Assembly: GCA_021814355.1 (NCBI GenBank)
Contig: JAKAIJ010000018.1
Coordinates: forward strand, 1 to 19,443
Reading direction: 5' to 3'
From: Acidobacteriota bacterium
GTDB lineage: Bacteria > Acidobacteriota > UBA4820 > DSQY01
Length of the DNA stretch: 19,443 nucleotides
The position numbers were made by a program, and so were the translations under genes. Positions 1 through 7,828 of the stretch are shown here, piece after piece (the first letter of the stretch is position 1; each line of letters begins with the position of its first letter). The notes beneath the pieces are model-generated. The model saw only the letters and a program-made list of their open reading frames with translations. It was not told the origin of the DNA and made no database searches.

Positions 1-1
1 C

Positions 2-838
2 GAGAACGTGAGCCCCATGGCCGCCGAGAGCATCCTGATGGAAGGCATCCGGATGCTCGACGAGTGGCCCCTCATTGAGAAGAAGATCCCGAGCTTCGAG
101 CTGGTGCTCGAAAAGGTGCCCCTCCCGTCGGCCCCGGTTCTGGACACCCGCGTCGAGGTCCCGGTGGTGGACGACCTCTTCTCCCTCGGGCCGGAGGTGC
201 CGAAGAAGTCTGCCAAGCCCGCCGCGGAGGAATCGGTGGTCCGCCTCTCCCAGGAGGAGATGTCGGTCTACCAGCACGTGAACGCCGTCTTCACGGTCCA
301 GGAGATCATTGACCGCTGCGGGCTGAACGAATTCGAGACCTGCAAAGCGCTCTTCGAGCTCATGAACCGCCACCTCATCCGCCCGGTCTCGGCGGCGGGT
401 GCGGAGGAGGAGGAGGAGGCCGCGGCCCCCCTCACGGCCCAGGCCATGCTGGACAAGGTCCTGATGCCGCTCTTCTGGGTGGTCCTGGCGGCCTCGATCC
501 TGGCCCTCCCGTTCCACCCCTTCGGCCACTTCCCCGGGCCGGGCAGCGGCTTCGGCCAGGACCAGAAGGTGCTTCGCTCCCGGATCACCCTCCAGCGGGC
601 CGTGGCGGCCATCTACGCCTTCAAGATTCAGGAGGGGCGCCTGCCCGCCTCCCTCGAGGAGCTCACCACCAAGGGGCTCCTTCCCCTCTCCGGCACGATG
701 GACGCCTTCGGCGTGCCCCTCGTCTACCAGGTGACGGAGAACGGCTACACCCTCACCCTGCGTGGCCCGCGGAAGTGGGCCTACAAGGAGCCCCCGCCCG
801 AGGACATCACGGTCTCCTCGGACCAGCCCGCCAACTGA
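2..838 (+). CDS. PATAN/DUF4388-type protein with winged-helix-like, membrane and pseudopilin-like C-terminal parts (5' end outside window)
   Basis: The frame is open to the left edge, so the N-terminus is missing; the GTG at 8 is probably internal. About 278 residues are visible. Residues 1-45 resemble the end of a PATAN/DUF4388 domain (MEGIRMLDEWPLI). An acidic/proline linker follows, then residues 80-130 resemble a small winged-helix unit (VYQHVNAVFTVQEII, then NEFETCKALFELMNRHLI), as often follows this domain. An alanine/glutamate linker leads to one hydrophobic segment (about 153-170, MPLFWVVLAASILALPF). The last 90 residues (GRLPASLEEL, then DAFGVPLVYQV and NGYTLTL) resemble the C-terminal part of type II secretion major pseudopilins. 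These proteins are usually linked to signalling or gliding/secretion regulation, but the role here is unknown. The domain calls are by eye: the first two are fairly confident, the pseudopilin likeness moderate. The gene ends at TGA before a strong hairpin. Confidence 0.8.
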   Translation, partial: ENVSPMAAESILMEGIRMLDEWPLIEKKIPSFELVLEKVPLPSAPVLDTRVEVPVVDDLFSLGPEVPKKSAKPAAEESVVRLSQEEMSVYQHVNAVFTVQEIIDRCGLNEFETCKALFELMNRHLIRPVSAAGAEEEEEAAAPLTAQAMLDKVLMPLFWVVLAASILALPFHPFGHFPGPGSGFGQDQKVLRSRITLQRAVAAIYAFKIQEGRLPASLEELTTKGLLPLSGTMDAFGVPLVYQVTENGYTLTLRGPRKWAYKEPPPEDITVSSDQPAN

Positions 839-936
839 TACCAATTTGACATCCGTCCTGGAGGAATCACCTTCGCAAGCGAAGCGAGGGAAGGCGGCGT
901 CCCGCGCGGATCGGGCCAGATCCAAGGAAAGCGAGC

Positions 937-960
937 GGGCCCCGCCGTGAGGCGGGGCCC
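937..960. terminator. Bidirectional hairpin terminator between convergent genes
   Basis: A perfect 10-bp GC stem (GGGCCCCGCC / GGCGGGGCCC) with a GTGA tetraloop lies in the 148-nt gap between two convergent genes. There is no clear T tract on either side, so its efficiency is uncertain. A second, smaller hairpin lies upstream at 871-884 (CTTCG, CAAG loop, CGAAG). Nothing else in the gap looks coding. Confidence 0.6.
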
Positions 961-986
961 TTCGCGCGTTCCAGGCGGCGGGGCGC

Positions 987-2300
987 CTACCGGTAGAGCG
1001 CGGCGAGGGGCCGCAGGGCGCAAAGGAGCTCCGCCCGTAGGCCCTCCAGGTGGGTCGCCAGACGGGTCCGGGTCCGGAGGGCGAGAAAGGCCCAGGCGGC
1101 CCGCACGAAGGCCTCCCGGCGCTCGTAGTAGCGCAGCGCCCAGAGGCCGCAGGGGACCGCCGCGGCCCCCGCCGCCGCCGCCCACCACGGGCCGAGCGCC
1201 TGGGCCGCCAGGGCGAGCTGAAGGGCGTAGGAAGCCGGGTAGAACAGGAGCCCCGCGTAGATCTTGAAGGTGGACGCGGTGTCCTCGGTCCGGGCCAGCA
1301 GGCGGCCCGCCAGACCCGTCAGGACGTAGGGCACGAGGTGGAACGCCCGGCCGTAGAGCGCGGGTGGATAGCCCGCGGCGAGGGCCGCGAACCTTCCCGC
1401 GGCGTACCGCAGAGCCCGTCCCGCCGGGATCTCTCCGCGCGCCACGTCCTCGTCCCTCAGCGCCAGGGCCCTGAGCCACCGCGCGTAGCGCCGGGCCGTA
1501 TGCAGCAGGGCCGCCACCTCCGCGGGGCGCTCCAGGCGCGCCTCATAGAACCGCTGGAGCAGGGCGCCCCGGACCTCCAGGGGATCCACCGTCTCCGGCG
1601 CGACGCCTGCGGCCTCCAGCGCGAGAGGCCGGAGGGCCTCCACCTGCTGCAGGTCCTCCCAGCGGTCGGCGTTCACCGTGACCGCTCCGAGCGCCTCCGC
1701 CACTCGGGCGGTAAAGGCCCGCACGGCTCCGGGGGCGTCGCCCTCCCCCCAAGCCAGGTCGCGATAGGGAACGGCGGACCCGGCTACGGCCACCACCTCC
1801 GACCGAAAAACCGCGCGGGCGCTGAAGTGGAGCCCCACGGGGACCACCACCACGGCGGCGCCCTTCCGAAAGGCGCGCCCCGTGATCCGGGCCGCGCCTG
1901 TCCTCAAGGGCTGGAGCCGCGGCTCACTGTGGCTAACCCCCTCGGGAAAGAGGGCGATGCAGTCCCCGTCCAGGAGCGCGTGCTCGCACGCCTCGAAGGT
2001 GGCCGCGTTGCGCGCCGTGTCGCCCTCCCCGTCGGCGCGCCGGTAGACGGGCAGGGCGCGCATGGCCCGCAGGAAGGGCGCCACGAGGGGATGGCGGAAG
2101 AGCGGCGCCTTGGCGAGAAACCGCGGTGGGCGGGGCAGGACGCAGGCGAGGACGAGCGGGTCCAGCAGGGAGTTGACGTGGTTGGAGAGGACCAGGAGGG
2201 GCCCCTCGGCGGGGACCCGCTCCAGGCCGAGGACGCGCACCTCGCGGAAGTAGAGCTTGAGGAGCAGGCGGAGGAAGAACCGCAGCGCCCGCGGGCCCAC
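987..2300 (-). CDS. Glycerol-3-phosphate/lysophosphatidate acyltransferase, GPT2/SCT1-like (PlsC superfamily)
   Basis: A predicted membrane acyltransferase of 437 aa that would acylate glycerol-3-phosphate or lysophosphatidate in phospholipid synthesis. The catalytic block is N40-H41 ... D47, with five residues between His and Asp instead of the four of classical PlsC. The glycerophosphate-binding block is FPEGVSHSEPRLQPLRTGAA (from residue 118). Both traits match the subgroup that includes yeast Gpt2/Sct1. The C-terminal half is long and has hydrophobic stretches around residues 330-390 (for example FKIYAGLLFYPASYALQLAL), probably membrane segments. The GTG at 2300 is chosen because homology begins just after it and it lies 10 nt past the pgi stop; longer starts would overlap pgi extensively. 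Co-transcription with pgi is likely. The acyl acceptor cannot be told from sequence. Confidence 0.85.
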   Translation of the reverse strand: MGPRALRFFLRLLLKLYFREVRVLGLERVPAEGPLLVLSNHVNSLLDPLVLACVLPRPPRFLAKAPLFRHPLVAPFLRAMRALPVYRRADGEGDTARNAATFEACEHALLDGDCIALFPEGVSHSEPRLQPLRTGAARITGRAFRKGAAVVVVPVGLHFSARAVFRSEVVAVAGSAVPYRDLAWGEGDAPGAVRAFTARVAEALGAVTVNADRWEDLQQVEALRPLALEAAGVAPETVDPLEVRGALLQRFYEARLERPAEVAALLHTARRYARWLRALALRDEDVARGEIPAGRALRYAAGRFAALAAGYPPALYGRAFHLVPYVLTGLAGRLLARTEDTASTFKIYAGLLFYPASYALQLALAAQALGPWWAAAAGAAAVPCGLWALRYYERREAFVRAAWAFLALRTRTRLATHLEGLRAELLCALRPLAALYR

Positions 2301-2310
2301 GACGACGGCC

Positions 2311-3570
2311 TCAGCCGCGCTCGAGGAGCGCGCGGGTATGGCGCTTGCCCGCCTCGACGCCGGGCTGGCCGAAGGGGTCCACCTCGAAGAGGGCGGCGGC
2401 GTACAGGGTCGCGGCCTGGAAGAGGTAGAACGCCTCGGCGAGGGGCGCGGCCTTCGCGGCCCCGAGGTCGAAGCGGCCCACGGGGACACCCGCCTCCGCG
2501 AGCCCCCGCTCCGTCCCCCGCCAGAGCGCCTCCTGGATTTGTCCCACGCGGAGGATCCGGTCGGGCAGGCCCGCGAAGGCACACACCTCGCGCCCGAGCG
2601 CCGGTCCGGGTTCGGAGGCGGTCAGCAGTAGGACCCAACGGCGGGGCGGTCCATCCATGAAGAGCTGGAGCAGCGAGTGCTGGTCTTCGCTGCCGCGGCA
2701 GGCCAGCGGCGTGGGCCCCACGTGGCGCACCCCGTTCTCCGCCGCGATCCGCCGGCCCAGGGACTCGCCCCAGAGCTGCTGGACCCAAAGGGCGAAAAGG
2801 TGGCACCGCTCCCCGTATCCCCAGAGGTCCACCTCGGTGCGCCCCGCCCCGAAGAAGGCCACGAGGGCCAGGGCCAGGCAGAGGGCAGGGTTCTGGCGGC
2901 CGGAGAGGAGCAGGGCGCGGTCCGCGCCCGCCCGCGCCCCCGCGGCGAGCGCCGAAGGGTCGGTCCCCGCGAAGGCCGCGGGCAGCAACCCCACGGGCGA
3001 GAGGACCGAGTAACGCCCCCCCACCTCGGCCGGAATCTCGAGGATGGGAACGCCCTCGACGGCGGCCCACCGCTGGAGCCGGCCTTCGCCGGGAGAGGTG
3101 GTCACCGTCACCCGCCGGCGCCACTCCGCGGGGTGGGCCTTCTTCAGGGCTTCGAGGGCCAAGCCCGCGTTGACCAGCGTCTCGAGCGTGTCGCCCGACT
3201 TGGACACCACGTTGAGCGCCGCCCGGCGCCAATCCACGCCGCGCAGCGCGCGGTCCACGCACCGGGGGTCGGTCCCCTCCAGGAAGAGGACGCTCTCCTC
3301 CCCGGCGCAGAGCACGCGCCCCCCCAGGGAGGATCCGCCGATGCCGACCACCACGAGCCGGATGGCCTCCCGTCGCAGCTCCCGGGCGGCGGCCCGCACG
3401 CGGTCCAGGACGGCTTGCGGGGGCGGCAGGTGGTGGAGGGGGTGGCGGGGGTCCTGGACCTGGGCGAGCAGGACGTGGCGGAGCCCCTCGAGGGTCGCGC
3501 CGTAGCGGTCGAAATCCCCGGCCGCCAGCCCGGCGTCCCCGAGAAGCCCGTCCAAATGGAGTTCCGGCAT
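2311..3570 (-). CDS. pgi: Glucose-6-phosphate isomerase
   Basis: Interconverts glucose-6-phosphate and fructose-6-phosphate in glycolysis/gluconeogenesis, in the cytoplasm. The 419-aa length fits the short bacterial form (about 420-450 aa). Two SIS folds are recognisable: GIGGSSLGG (77-85) and the sugar-phosphate loop SKSGDTLET (123-131). The family signatures VGGRYSVLSPVG (183-194) and FGQPGVEAGK (400-409) are both present. Expected catalytic residues are visible: Glu269 in GES, His298 in DQHS and Lys409. The start is the ATG at 3570, directly before the first conserved sequence. A TTG at 3606 would add 12 residues, and neither has an ideal ribosome site. The next gene starts 10 nt after the stop. 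A 144-nt gap with a hairpin separates pgi from the cytochrome gene upstream, so it may have its own promoter. Confidence 0.95.
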   Translation of the reverse strand: MPELHLDGLLGDAGLAAGDFDRYGATLEGLRHVLLAQVQDPRHPLHHLPPPQAVLDRVRAAARELRREAIRLVVVGIGGSSLGGRVLCAGEESVLFLEGTDPRCVDRALRGVDWRRAALNVVSKSGDTLETLVNAGLALEALKKAHPAEWRRRVTVTTSPGEGRLQRWAAVEGVPILEIPAEVGGRYSVLSPVGLLPAAFAGTDPSALAAGARAGADRALLLSGRQNPALCLALALVAFFGAGRTEVDLWGYGERCHLFALWVQQLWGESLGRRIAAENGVRHVGPTPLACRGSEDQHSLLQLFMDGPPRRWVLLLTASEPGPALGREVCAFAGLPDRILRVGQIQEALWRGTERGLAEAGVPVGRFDLGAAKAAPLAEAFYLFQAATLYAAALFEVDPFGQPGVEAGKRHTRALLERG

Positions 3571-3670
3571 GGGGACATGGTGGCACAGCCCCCCTCGGCC
3601 GCGCAAGGAAGGGGCTCGGTCTCGGAATGACCATGCCTGGCGACGAGCACTCCAGCCGAGGAAACCCAGC

Positions 3671-3713
3671 TTCGCGCCGGCCCTTTTGCGTTGCCGGGGC
3701 CGGCCTCGGCGAA
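3671..3713 (-). terminator. Hairpin after the trp-aroF-cytochrome operon, possible terminator
   Basis: Immediately beyond the TAA of the cytochrome gene, GCCGGCCC (3676-3683) pairs perfectly with GGGCCGGC (3697-3704) around a 13-nt loop. Flanking TTCGC/GCGAA arms add outer pairing across a small bulge. On the minus strand only a short TTT follows, so this may terminate weakly, or partly read through into pgi. It is the only candidate end of the long operon. Confidence 0.45.
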
Positions 3714-3714
3714 C

Positions 3715-4125
3715 TTACGGCTTGGCGCCGTTGGCGATCCAGGCCCGGATGGTTTCGATTTCCCGGTCGCTGAGCCAGGAGGAGCCGAAGAACCCCCTCG
3801 GCATGCCCCGGCCCTGGGCCGCGGTGTGGCGGATCTTCTGCATCAAGTAGGAGTTCTCGGGGTCGCCGGGCTTCACGCGGACCAGCGTGTCCACCTGCAC
3901 CGAGGGGACCCCCACGATCATGGCAAAGGACTTGCCCGCGCTCAGGTCGAGGTGGGCCCGCTGCTCCTTCGGGCCGTGGCACTTGATGCAGTTCCCGTCG
4001 AAAATGGGCTGGACGTCCTTCGCAAGGGTGGGTGGGGCCGCGGTTTGCCCCCGGAAGGCCCCCGTCCAACCAAGGACGCAGGCGGCGGCGACGGAAAGGG
4101 GCGGGAGCCAGCGGGGGATCTTCAT
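3715..4125 (-). CDS. Small secreted c-type cytochrome (single haem, planctomycete-type cytochrome c domain)
   Basis: A 136-aa protein with an N-terminal signal sequence or anchor (hydrophobic about 8-22), so probably exported. It has one haem c site, CIKCH (C46, C49, H50), and a likely distal Met108 in GRGMPRG. The C-terminal SDREIETIRAWIANGAKP is typical of PSCyt1-like domains, which often occur as 'LAKDVQPIFDGNCIKCHGP' modules. It would carry electrons outside the cytoplasmic membrane; the partner is unknown. Its ATG overlaps the aroF stop as ATGA, and GGAGGT sits 8 nt upstream inside aroF, so it is translationally coupled to the tryptophan operon. The coupling is clear, but no metabolic link to aromatic synthesis is evident. 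Confidence 0.9.
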   Translation of the reverse strand: MKIPRWLPPLSVAAACVLGWTGAFRGQTAAPPTLAKDVQPIFDGNCIKCHGPKEQRAHLDLSAGKSFAMIVGVPSVQVDTLVRVKPGDPENSYLMQKIRHTAAQGRGMPRGFFGSSWLSDREIETIRAWIANGAKP

Positions 4126-5195
4126 GCTCGACCTCCGTGGGGCGGGTTGGGGCCGGCCGCGCTGCCCGCGGGTTTCCGGAGGGCTAAGCGGCGACCGATG
4201 GCGGCGCAGATGCCCTCCAGCTCGCGCACGAGCTGGGAGAGCTGTTCGGGGTAGAGCGCCTGGGGACCGTCCGAGAAGGACTCCTCTGGGCAGGTGTGGA
4301 ACTCCACGATGCACCCGTCGGCCCCCGCGGCCACGCCGGCCCGCGCCAGGGGGATGACCTTGTCGCGCACGCCGATGGCGTGGCTCGGGTCCACGATGAC
4401 GGGGAGGTGGGTGAGCTGCTTGAGCACGGGAACGGCGCTCACGTCGAAGGTATTGCGGGTGGCGGTCTCGAAGGTGCGGATGCCCCGCTCGCAGAGCACC
4501 ACCTCGTAGTTGCCCCCCGCCATGACGTATTCGGCCGCCATGAGCCACTCCTGGATCGTGGCGCTGATGCCGCGCTTCAGGAGGACGGGGCGCTTGACTT
4601 TTCCCAGCTCCGTCAGGAGGGAGAAGTTCTGCATGTTGCGGGCCCCCACCTGGAGGAGGTCCACGTAGTCGAGCATGAGCGGGATCTGGGAGGCGTCCAT
4701 CACCTCGCTCACCACCGCCAGGCCGTGGCGGTCCGCGGCCTCACGCAGGAACCGGAGGCCCTCCTCGCCGAGTCCTTGGAAGGCGTAGGGGGAGGTGCGC
4801 GGCTTGAAGGCCCCCCCGCGCAGCACCGGCAGCCCCGCCTCGGCCACGAGCCTCGCCATCTCGAGGATGTGGTCCCGGCTCTCCACGCTGCAGGGCCCGG
4901 CCATCATGACCACCTCCTCCCCGCCCACCGTCGCGGGGCCCGCCTTCACCCGGCTGGGGTGGGGATGAAAGGCCCGGCTGGCGAGCTTGTAGGGCTCCGA
5001 CAGGGGCAGGGCGTTGCGGACCCCCGGCAGCTGGAGCAGCTCCTGGCGGCTTACCCGGTCCGTGGGACCGAGCAGCCCCAGCGCCGAGAAGCCCGTCCCC
5101 TCGGAACGATGGACCGTGAACCCGAGGCCGTGGAGCCTGGCCTCGAGGGCCTCGAGGGTGGCGGCGTCGGCTTTGGGGTCCAGGATGAGCAGCAC
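4122..5195 (-). CDS. aroF: 3-deoxy-7-phosphoheptulonate (DAHP) synthase, type I-beta with N-terminal regulatory domain
   Basis: Condenses phosphoenolpyruvate and erythrose-4-phosphate to DAHP, the first step of the shikimate pathway. The 357 aa include an N-terminal ferredoxin-like/ACT-like segment (about 1-70, MLLILDPKADAATLEALEAR), as in Thermotoga-type enzymes where it mediates feedback inhibition. A TIM-barrel follows with MAGPCSVES (98-106, metal Cys102), GGAFKPRTSPYAFQG (127-141), IVDPSHAIG, and FHTCPEESFSDGPQAL near the end. The start is GTG at 5195, 10 nt after trpA, with a GAGAGGG ribosome site. Placement at the end of trp suggests that flux into the pathway is raised with tryptophan demand. 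Which amino acid inhibits the enzyme cannot be read from sequence. Confidence 0.95.
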   Translation of the reverse strand: MLLILDPKADAATLEALEARLHGLGFTVHRSEGTGFSALGLLGPTDRVSRQELLQLPGVRNALPLSEPYKLASRAFHPHPSRVKAGPATVGGEEVVMMAGPCSVESRDHILEMARLVAEAGLPVLRGGAFKPRTSPYAFQGLGEEGLRFLREAADRHGLAVVSEVMDASQIPLMLDYVDLLQVGARNMQNFSLLTELGKVKRPVLLKRGISATIQEWLMAAEYVMAGGNYEVVLCERGIRTFETATRNTFDVSAVPVLKQLTHLPVIVDPSHAIGVRDKVIPLARAGVAAGADGCIVEFHTCPEESFSDGPQALYPEQLSQLVRELEGICAAIGRRLALRKPAGSAAGPNPPHGGRA

Positions 5196-5205
5196 GGAGG
5201 CCCTC

Positions 5206-5997
5206 TCAGGCGGCGCCGTCCAGGGCGCGGCGTACCGGTAGTATGAAACTCTCCGCGGCCCCTTGCCATTCCTCGGGGCCGCGGCACTCCGAGAGGACTC
5301 GGATCAGGGCGCTGCCCACGATAACGCCGTCGGCCCGAGAGGCGAGCGCCGTCGCCTGCCCGGGTCCCGAGACGCCGAACCCCACGAGGGCCGGTACCGC
5401 CGTCGCCGCGCGGACCCGGTCCAGGAAAGCGAGGGTCGAGTCCGCCACCGCGTCCCTCGCCCCCGTCACCCCCAAGACCGAGACGCAGTAGAGGAAAGGC
5501 GGGTCGAGGGCGGCCAGCTCCCGCAGCCGCCCCTCCGGCGTGTTGGGCGCAGCGAACCGGACGAGGGGCGGGGCCCCGGCCTCCGTGAGGAGCCCCTGGG
5601 CCTCGGGGAGGAGGTCGGGCACGATGCAGGCCGCCACGCGCGCCTCCCGGGCGAGGTCCGCGAAACGGCGCGGCCCCATCCGCAGGAGCGGGTTGAGGTA
5701 GGACATGAGCAGGAGCGGCGTGGGCCGCTCGGCGGCGAACTCCCGCGCGATCCCCAGGGCCTTCGCGAGCGTCATCCCCTGCGCGAGCGCCCGGGCCGAG
5801 GCCTGCTGGATGGTCCCGCCGTCGGCCAGCGGGTCCGAAAAGGGGACTCCCAGCTCGATGCAGTCGGCGCCGGCGTCGGCGAGGGAGCGCAAGAGGAGGG
5901 GAGTGGCCTCTGGCGCCGGATACCCCGCGCAGAGGTAGGGGGCGAGCGCCTTGCGCCCCGCCCGCTTCTTCTCCCGGAGGTCCGCGGCGAGGTTCAC
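5206..5997 (-). CDS. trpA: Tryptophan synthase alpha chain
   Basis: Cleaves indole-3-glycerol phosphate to indole and glyceraldehyde-3-phosphate and passes indole to TrpB. At 263 aa it has normal family length. The catalytic residues Glu48 and Asp59 lie in CIELGVPFSDPLADG. The C-terminal phosphate-binding loops GFGVSGPGQ and ADGVIVGSALI are present. The start is GTG at 5997, whose GTGA overlaps the trpB stop by 4 nt; GGGGGGAAG lies just upstream inside trpB. This is tight coupling, as expected for subunits of one complex. Confidence 0.97.
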   Translation of the reverse strand: MNLAADLREKKRAGRKALAPYLCAGYPAPEATPLLLRSLADAGADCIELGVPFSDPLADGGTIQQASARALAQGMTLAKALGIAREFAAERPTPLLLMSYLNPLLRMGPRRFADLAREARVAACIVPDLLPEAQGLLTEAGAPPLVRFAAPNTPEGRLRELAALDPPFLYCVSVLGVTGARDAVADSTLAFLDRVRAATAVPALVGFGVSGPGQATALASRADGVIVGSALIRVLSECRGPEEWQGAAESFILPVRRALDGAA

Positions 5998-7202
5998 GTG
6001 CTTCCCCCCTTTCCCGTGCGCAGGAGGTACTCGTCCAGGTCCTTGTCCCCCCGCCCCGAGAGGCAGCAGAGGACCGCGGCGCCGGGTTCCAGCTCGTCCT
6101 TCAGCTCCTCCAGGGCCACCAGGGCGTGGGCGCTCTCGAAGGCGGGGATGATCCCCTCCAGCCGGCTCAGCAGGGCGTAGGCCTCGAGCGCCTGGGCGTC
6201 GGTGGCGCTCCGGTAGCGCACCCTTCCGGAGTCCTTGAGGTAGCTGTGCTCGGGGCCCACGCCGGGGTAGTCGAGCCCCGCCGAGACCGAGTGGGCCTCG
6301 AGAACCTGGCCCCCCTCGTCCTGCAGGAGGTAGCTGAGCGCCCCGTGTAGGACGCCCGGCGCCCCCGCCGCGAGGGTGGCCGCGTGGCGCCCCGTGGCGA
6401 TCCCCTCTCCCGCCGCCTCGACGCCGAAGAGCTTCACCGGGGTGTCGTCGAGGAAGGGGTGGAAGAGGCCGATCGCGTTGGAGCCGCCCCCCACGCAGGC
6501 CACGGCGGCGTCCGGCAGGCGCCCCAGCCGCTCCAGGCACTGGGCCCGGGCCTCGCGGCCGATGACCGCCTGGAAATCGCGGACGATCGTCGGGTAGGGG
6601 TGGGGCCCCACGGCGGAGCCGAGCAGGTAGTAGGTCTCCTCCACGTTCGCCACCCAGTCGCGGATCGCCTCGTTGGTGGCGTCCTTCAGGGTCCTGCCGC
6701 CGCTCGTGGCGGGCAGGACCTTGGCCCCCATGAGCTCCATGCGCCGCACGTTGGAGCGCTGGCGGCGCATGTCCTCCTCGCCCATGTAGACCTCGCACCG
6801 CAGCCCCTCCCGGGCCGCGGCGCAGGCGGTGGCCACGCCGTGCTGCCCCGCGCCCGTCTCGGCGAGGATGCGGCTCTTGCCCATGCGCTTGGCGAGGAGG
6901 ATCTGGCCCAGGGTGTTGTTGATCTTGTGGGCCCCCGTGTGGTTCAGGTCCTCCCGCTTCAGGAGGACTCGGAGCCCGAGGCGGCCAGAGAGCCGCCGCG
7001 CCTCGTAGAGCGGCGTGGGGCGGCAGGTGTAGGTGGCGAGGGCCTCGCCCAGCTCCCGCGCGAAGGCGGGGTCCGCCGAAGCCTCTTCGTAGGCCGCCTC
7101 GAGCGCCTCCAGAGCGGGGACGAGGGTCTCGGGGACGAAGCGCCCGCCGTAGGGGCCGAAGTAGCCGCGGGGCCCTTGCGCGCGCGTCACGGGATCAGGC
7201 AC
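5994..7202 (-). CDS. trpB: Tryptophan synthase beta chain
   Basis: PLP enzyme that joins indole and serine to give tryptophan, in an alpha2beta2 complex with TrpA. It is a 402-aa TrpB1-type protein. The PLP lysine is Lys93 in HTGAHKINNTLGQ, the catalytic Glu115 is in AETGAGQHG, and the phosphate loop is GGGSNA (238-243). The N-terminal GYFGPYGGRFVPETL is typical. The GTG at 7202 is preferred because GGAGGA lies 5-6 nt upstream. A second GTG at 7190 (GTGA overlap with the trpF stop) would give 398 aa and is the alternative. With the chosen start it overlaps trpF by 16 nt. Confidence 0.96.
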   Translation of the reverse strand: MPDPVTRAQGPRGYFGPYGGRFVPETLVPALEALEAAYEEASADPAFARELGEALATYTCRPTPLYEARRLSGRLGLRVLLKREDLNHTGAHKINNTLGQILLAKRMGKSRILAETGAGQHGVATACAAAREGLRCEVYMGEEDMRRQRSNVRRMELMGAKVLPATSGGRTLKDATNEAIRDWVANVEETYYLLGSAVGPHPYPTIVRDFQAVIGREARAQCLERLGRLPDAAVACVGGGSNAIGLFHPFLDDTPVKLFGVEAAGEGIATGRHAATLAAGAPGVLHGALSYLLQDEGGQVLEAHSVSAGLDYPGVGPEHSYLKDSGRVRYRSATDAQALEAYALLSRLEGIIPAFESAHALVALEELKDELEPGAAVLCCLSGRGDKDLDEYLLRTGKGGST

Positions 7203-7828
7203 GGGCGTCCTCCTCCGGGTTCGGGCAGGGCCGAAAAGAGCGCCCTCAGCTTCCGCGGGTCCTTCAGGCCGGGGGCCGATTCCACCCCGCTCGACAGGTC
7301 GAGGGCCGCGGGGCGCACGGACTTCCAGGCCTCGCGGACGTTGGCGGGCGTCAGGCCGCCCGCGAGGACCAGGGGCAGACGGCGCGCCAGTTCCCGCGCC
7401 GCGTTCCAGTCCGCGAGGCGCCCCGTCCCGCCGGGGAGGCCCGGGAGGCGGGGGGCGTCCAACAGGACCGCCGCGGCTCCATAGGCCCGCGCGCGACCGA
7501 GGTCCGCGGCCTCCTCCGGCTGGAGCACCTTGATGACCGGCACCGCCACCGCGGCGCACGCCTCCGGGGTCTCGCGGCCGTGGAGCTGGGCCGCCGCGAG
7601 CCCCGCCCCAGCGCAGACGCGGTTCATCTCCTCCGACTCCGCGTCCACGAAAACGCCGACGCAGAAGGCCTCCGCCGGCAGGGCGCGGCGCAGTTCCACC
7701 GCGCGGGCGGGCGTGACGTAGCGCGGGCTCGCCGCGCAAAAGACGAAGCCGAGGGCCGCGGCCCCCAACTCCCAGGCGAGGAGCGCGTCCTGCTCGCGGG
7801 TCAGGCCGCAGATCTTAACGGGCGTCAC
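7187..7828 (-). CDS. trpF: Phosphoribosylanthranilate isomerase
   Basis: Converts N-(5-phosphoribosyl)anthranilate to the carboxyphenylamino-deoxyribulose phosphate used by TrpC. It is a 213-aa single TIM barrel. The general base Cys7 is in KICGLT, the acid Asp124 is in LLDAP, and QLHG (81-84), GGTG (133-136) and LAGGLTPANV are present. The start is GTG at 7828, inside the end of trpC (14-nt overlap), with GGAGGCG as ribosome site. It is separate from trpC, unlike the fused enterobacterial enzyme. Confidence 0.95.
   Translation of the reverse strand: MTPVKICGLTREQDALLAWELGAAALGFVFCAASPRYVTPARAVELRRALPAEAFCVGVFVDAESEEMNRVCAGAGLAAAQLHGRETPEACAAVAVPVIKVLQPEEAADLGRARAYGAAAVLLDAPRLPGLPGGTGRLADWNAARELARRLPLVLAGGLTPANVREAWKSVRPAALDLSSGVESAPGLKDPRKLRALFSALPEPGGGRPCLIP

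Noticed and set aside
846..851. TTGACA on the plus strand after the first gene
   Set aside because: No -10-like sequence lies 15-19 nt downstream and no plus-strand gene follows.
781..1479. A 232-codon minus-strand frame over the acyltransferase end and the convergent gap
   Set aside because: It reads through the terminator hairpin, is Gly/Pro/Arg-rich, and is out of frame with the acyltransferase.
3571..3606. Extending pgi to the TTG at 3606
   Set aside because: The extra 12 residues are not protein-like for this family, and a TTG start without a clear ribosome site is less likely than the ATG at 3570.
1904..4069. A 721-codon minus-strand frame across pgi and the cytochrome
   Set aside because: It is out of frame with three recognisable genes on the same strand and is rich in Arg/Pro/Gly, typical of a spurious frame in GC-rich DNA.
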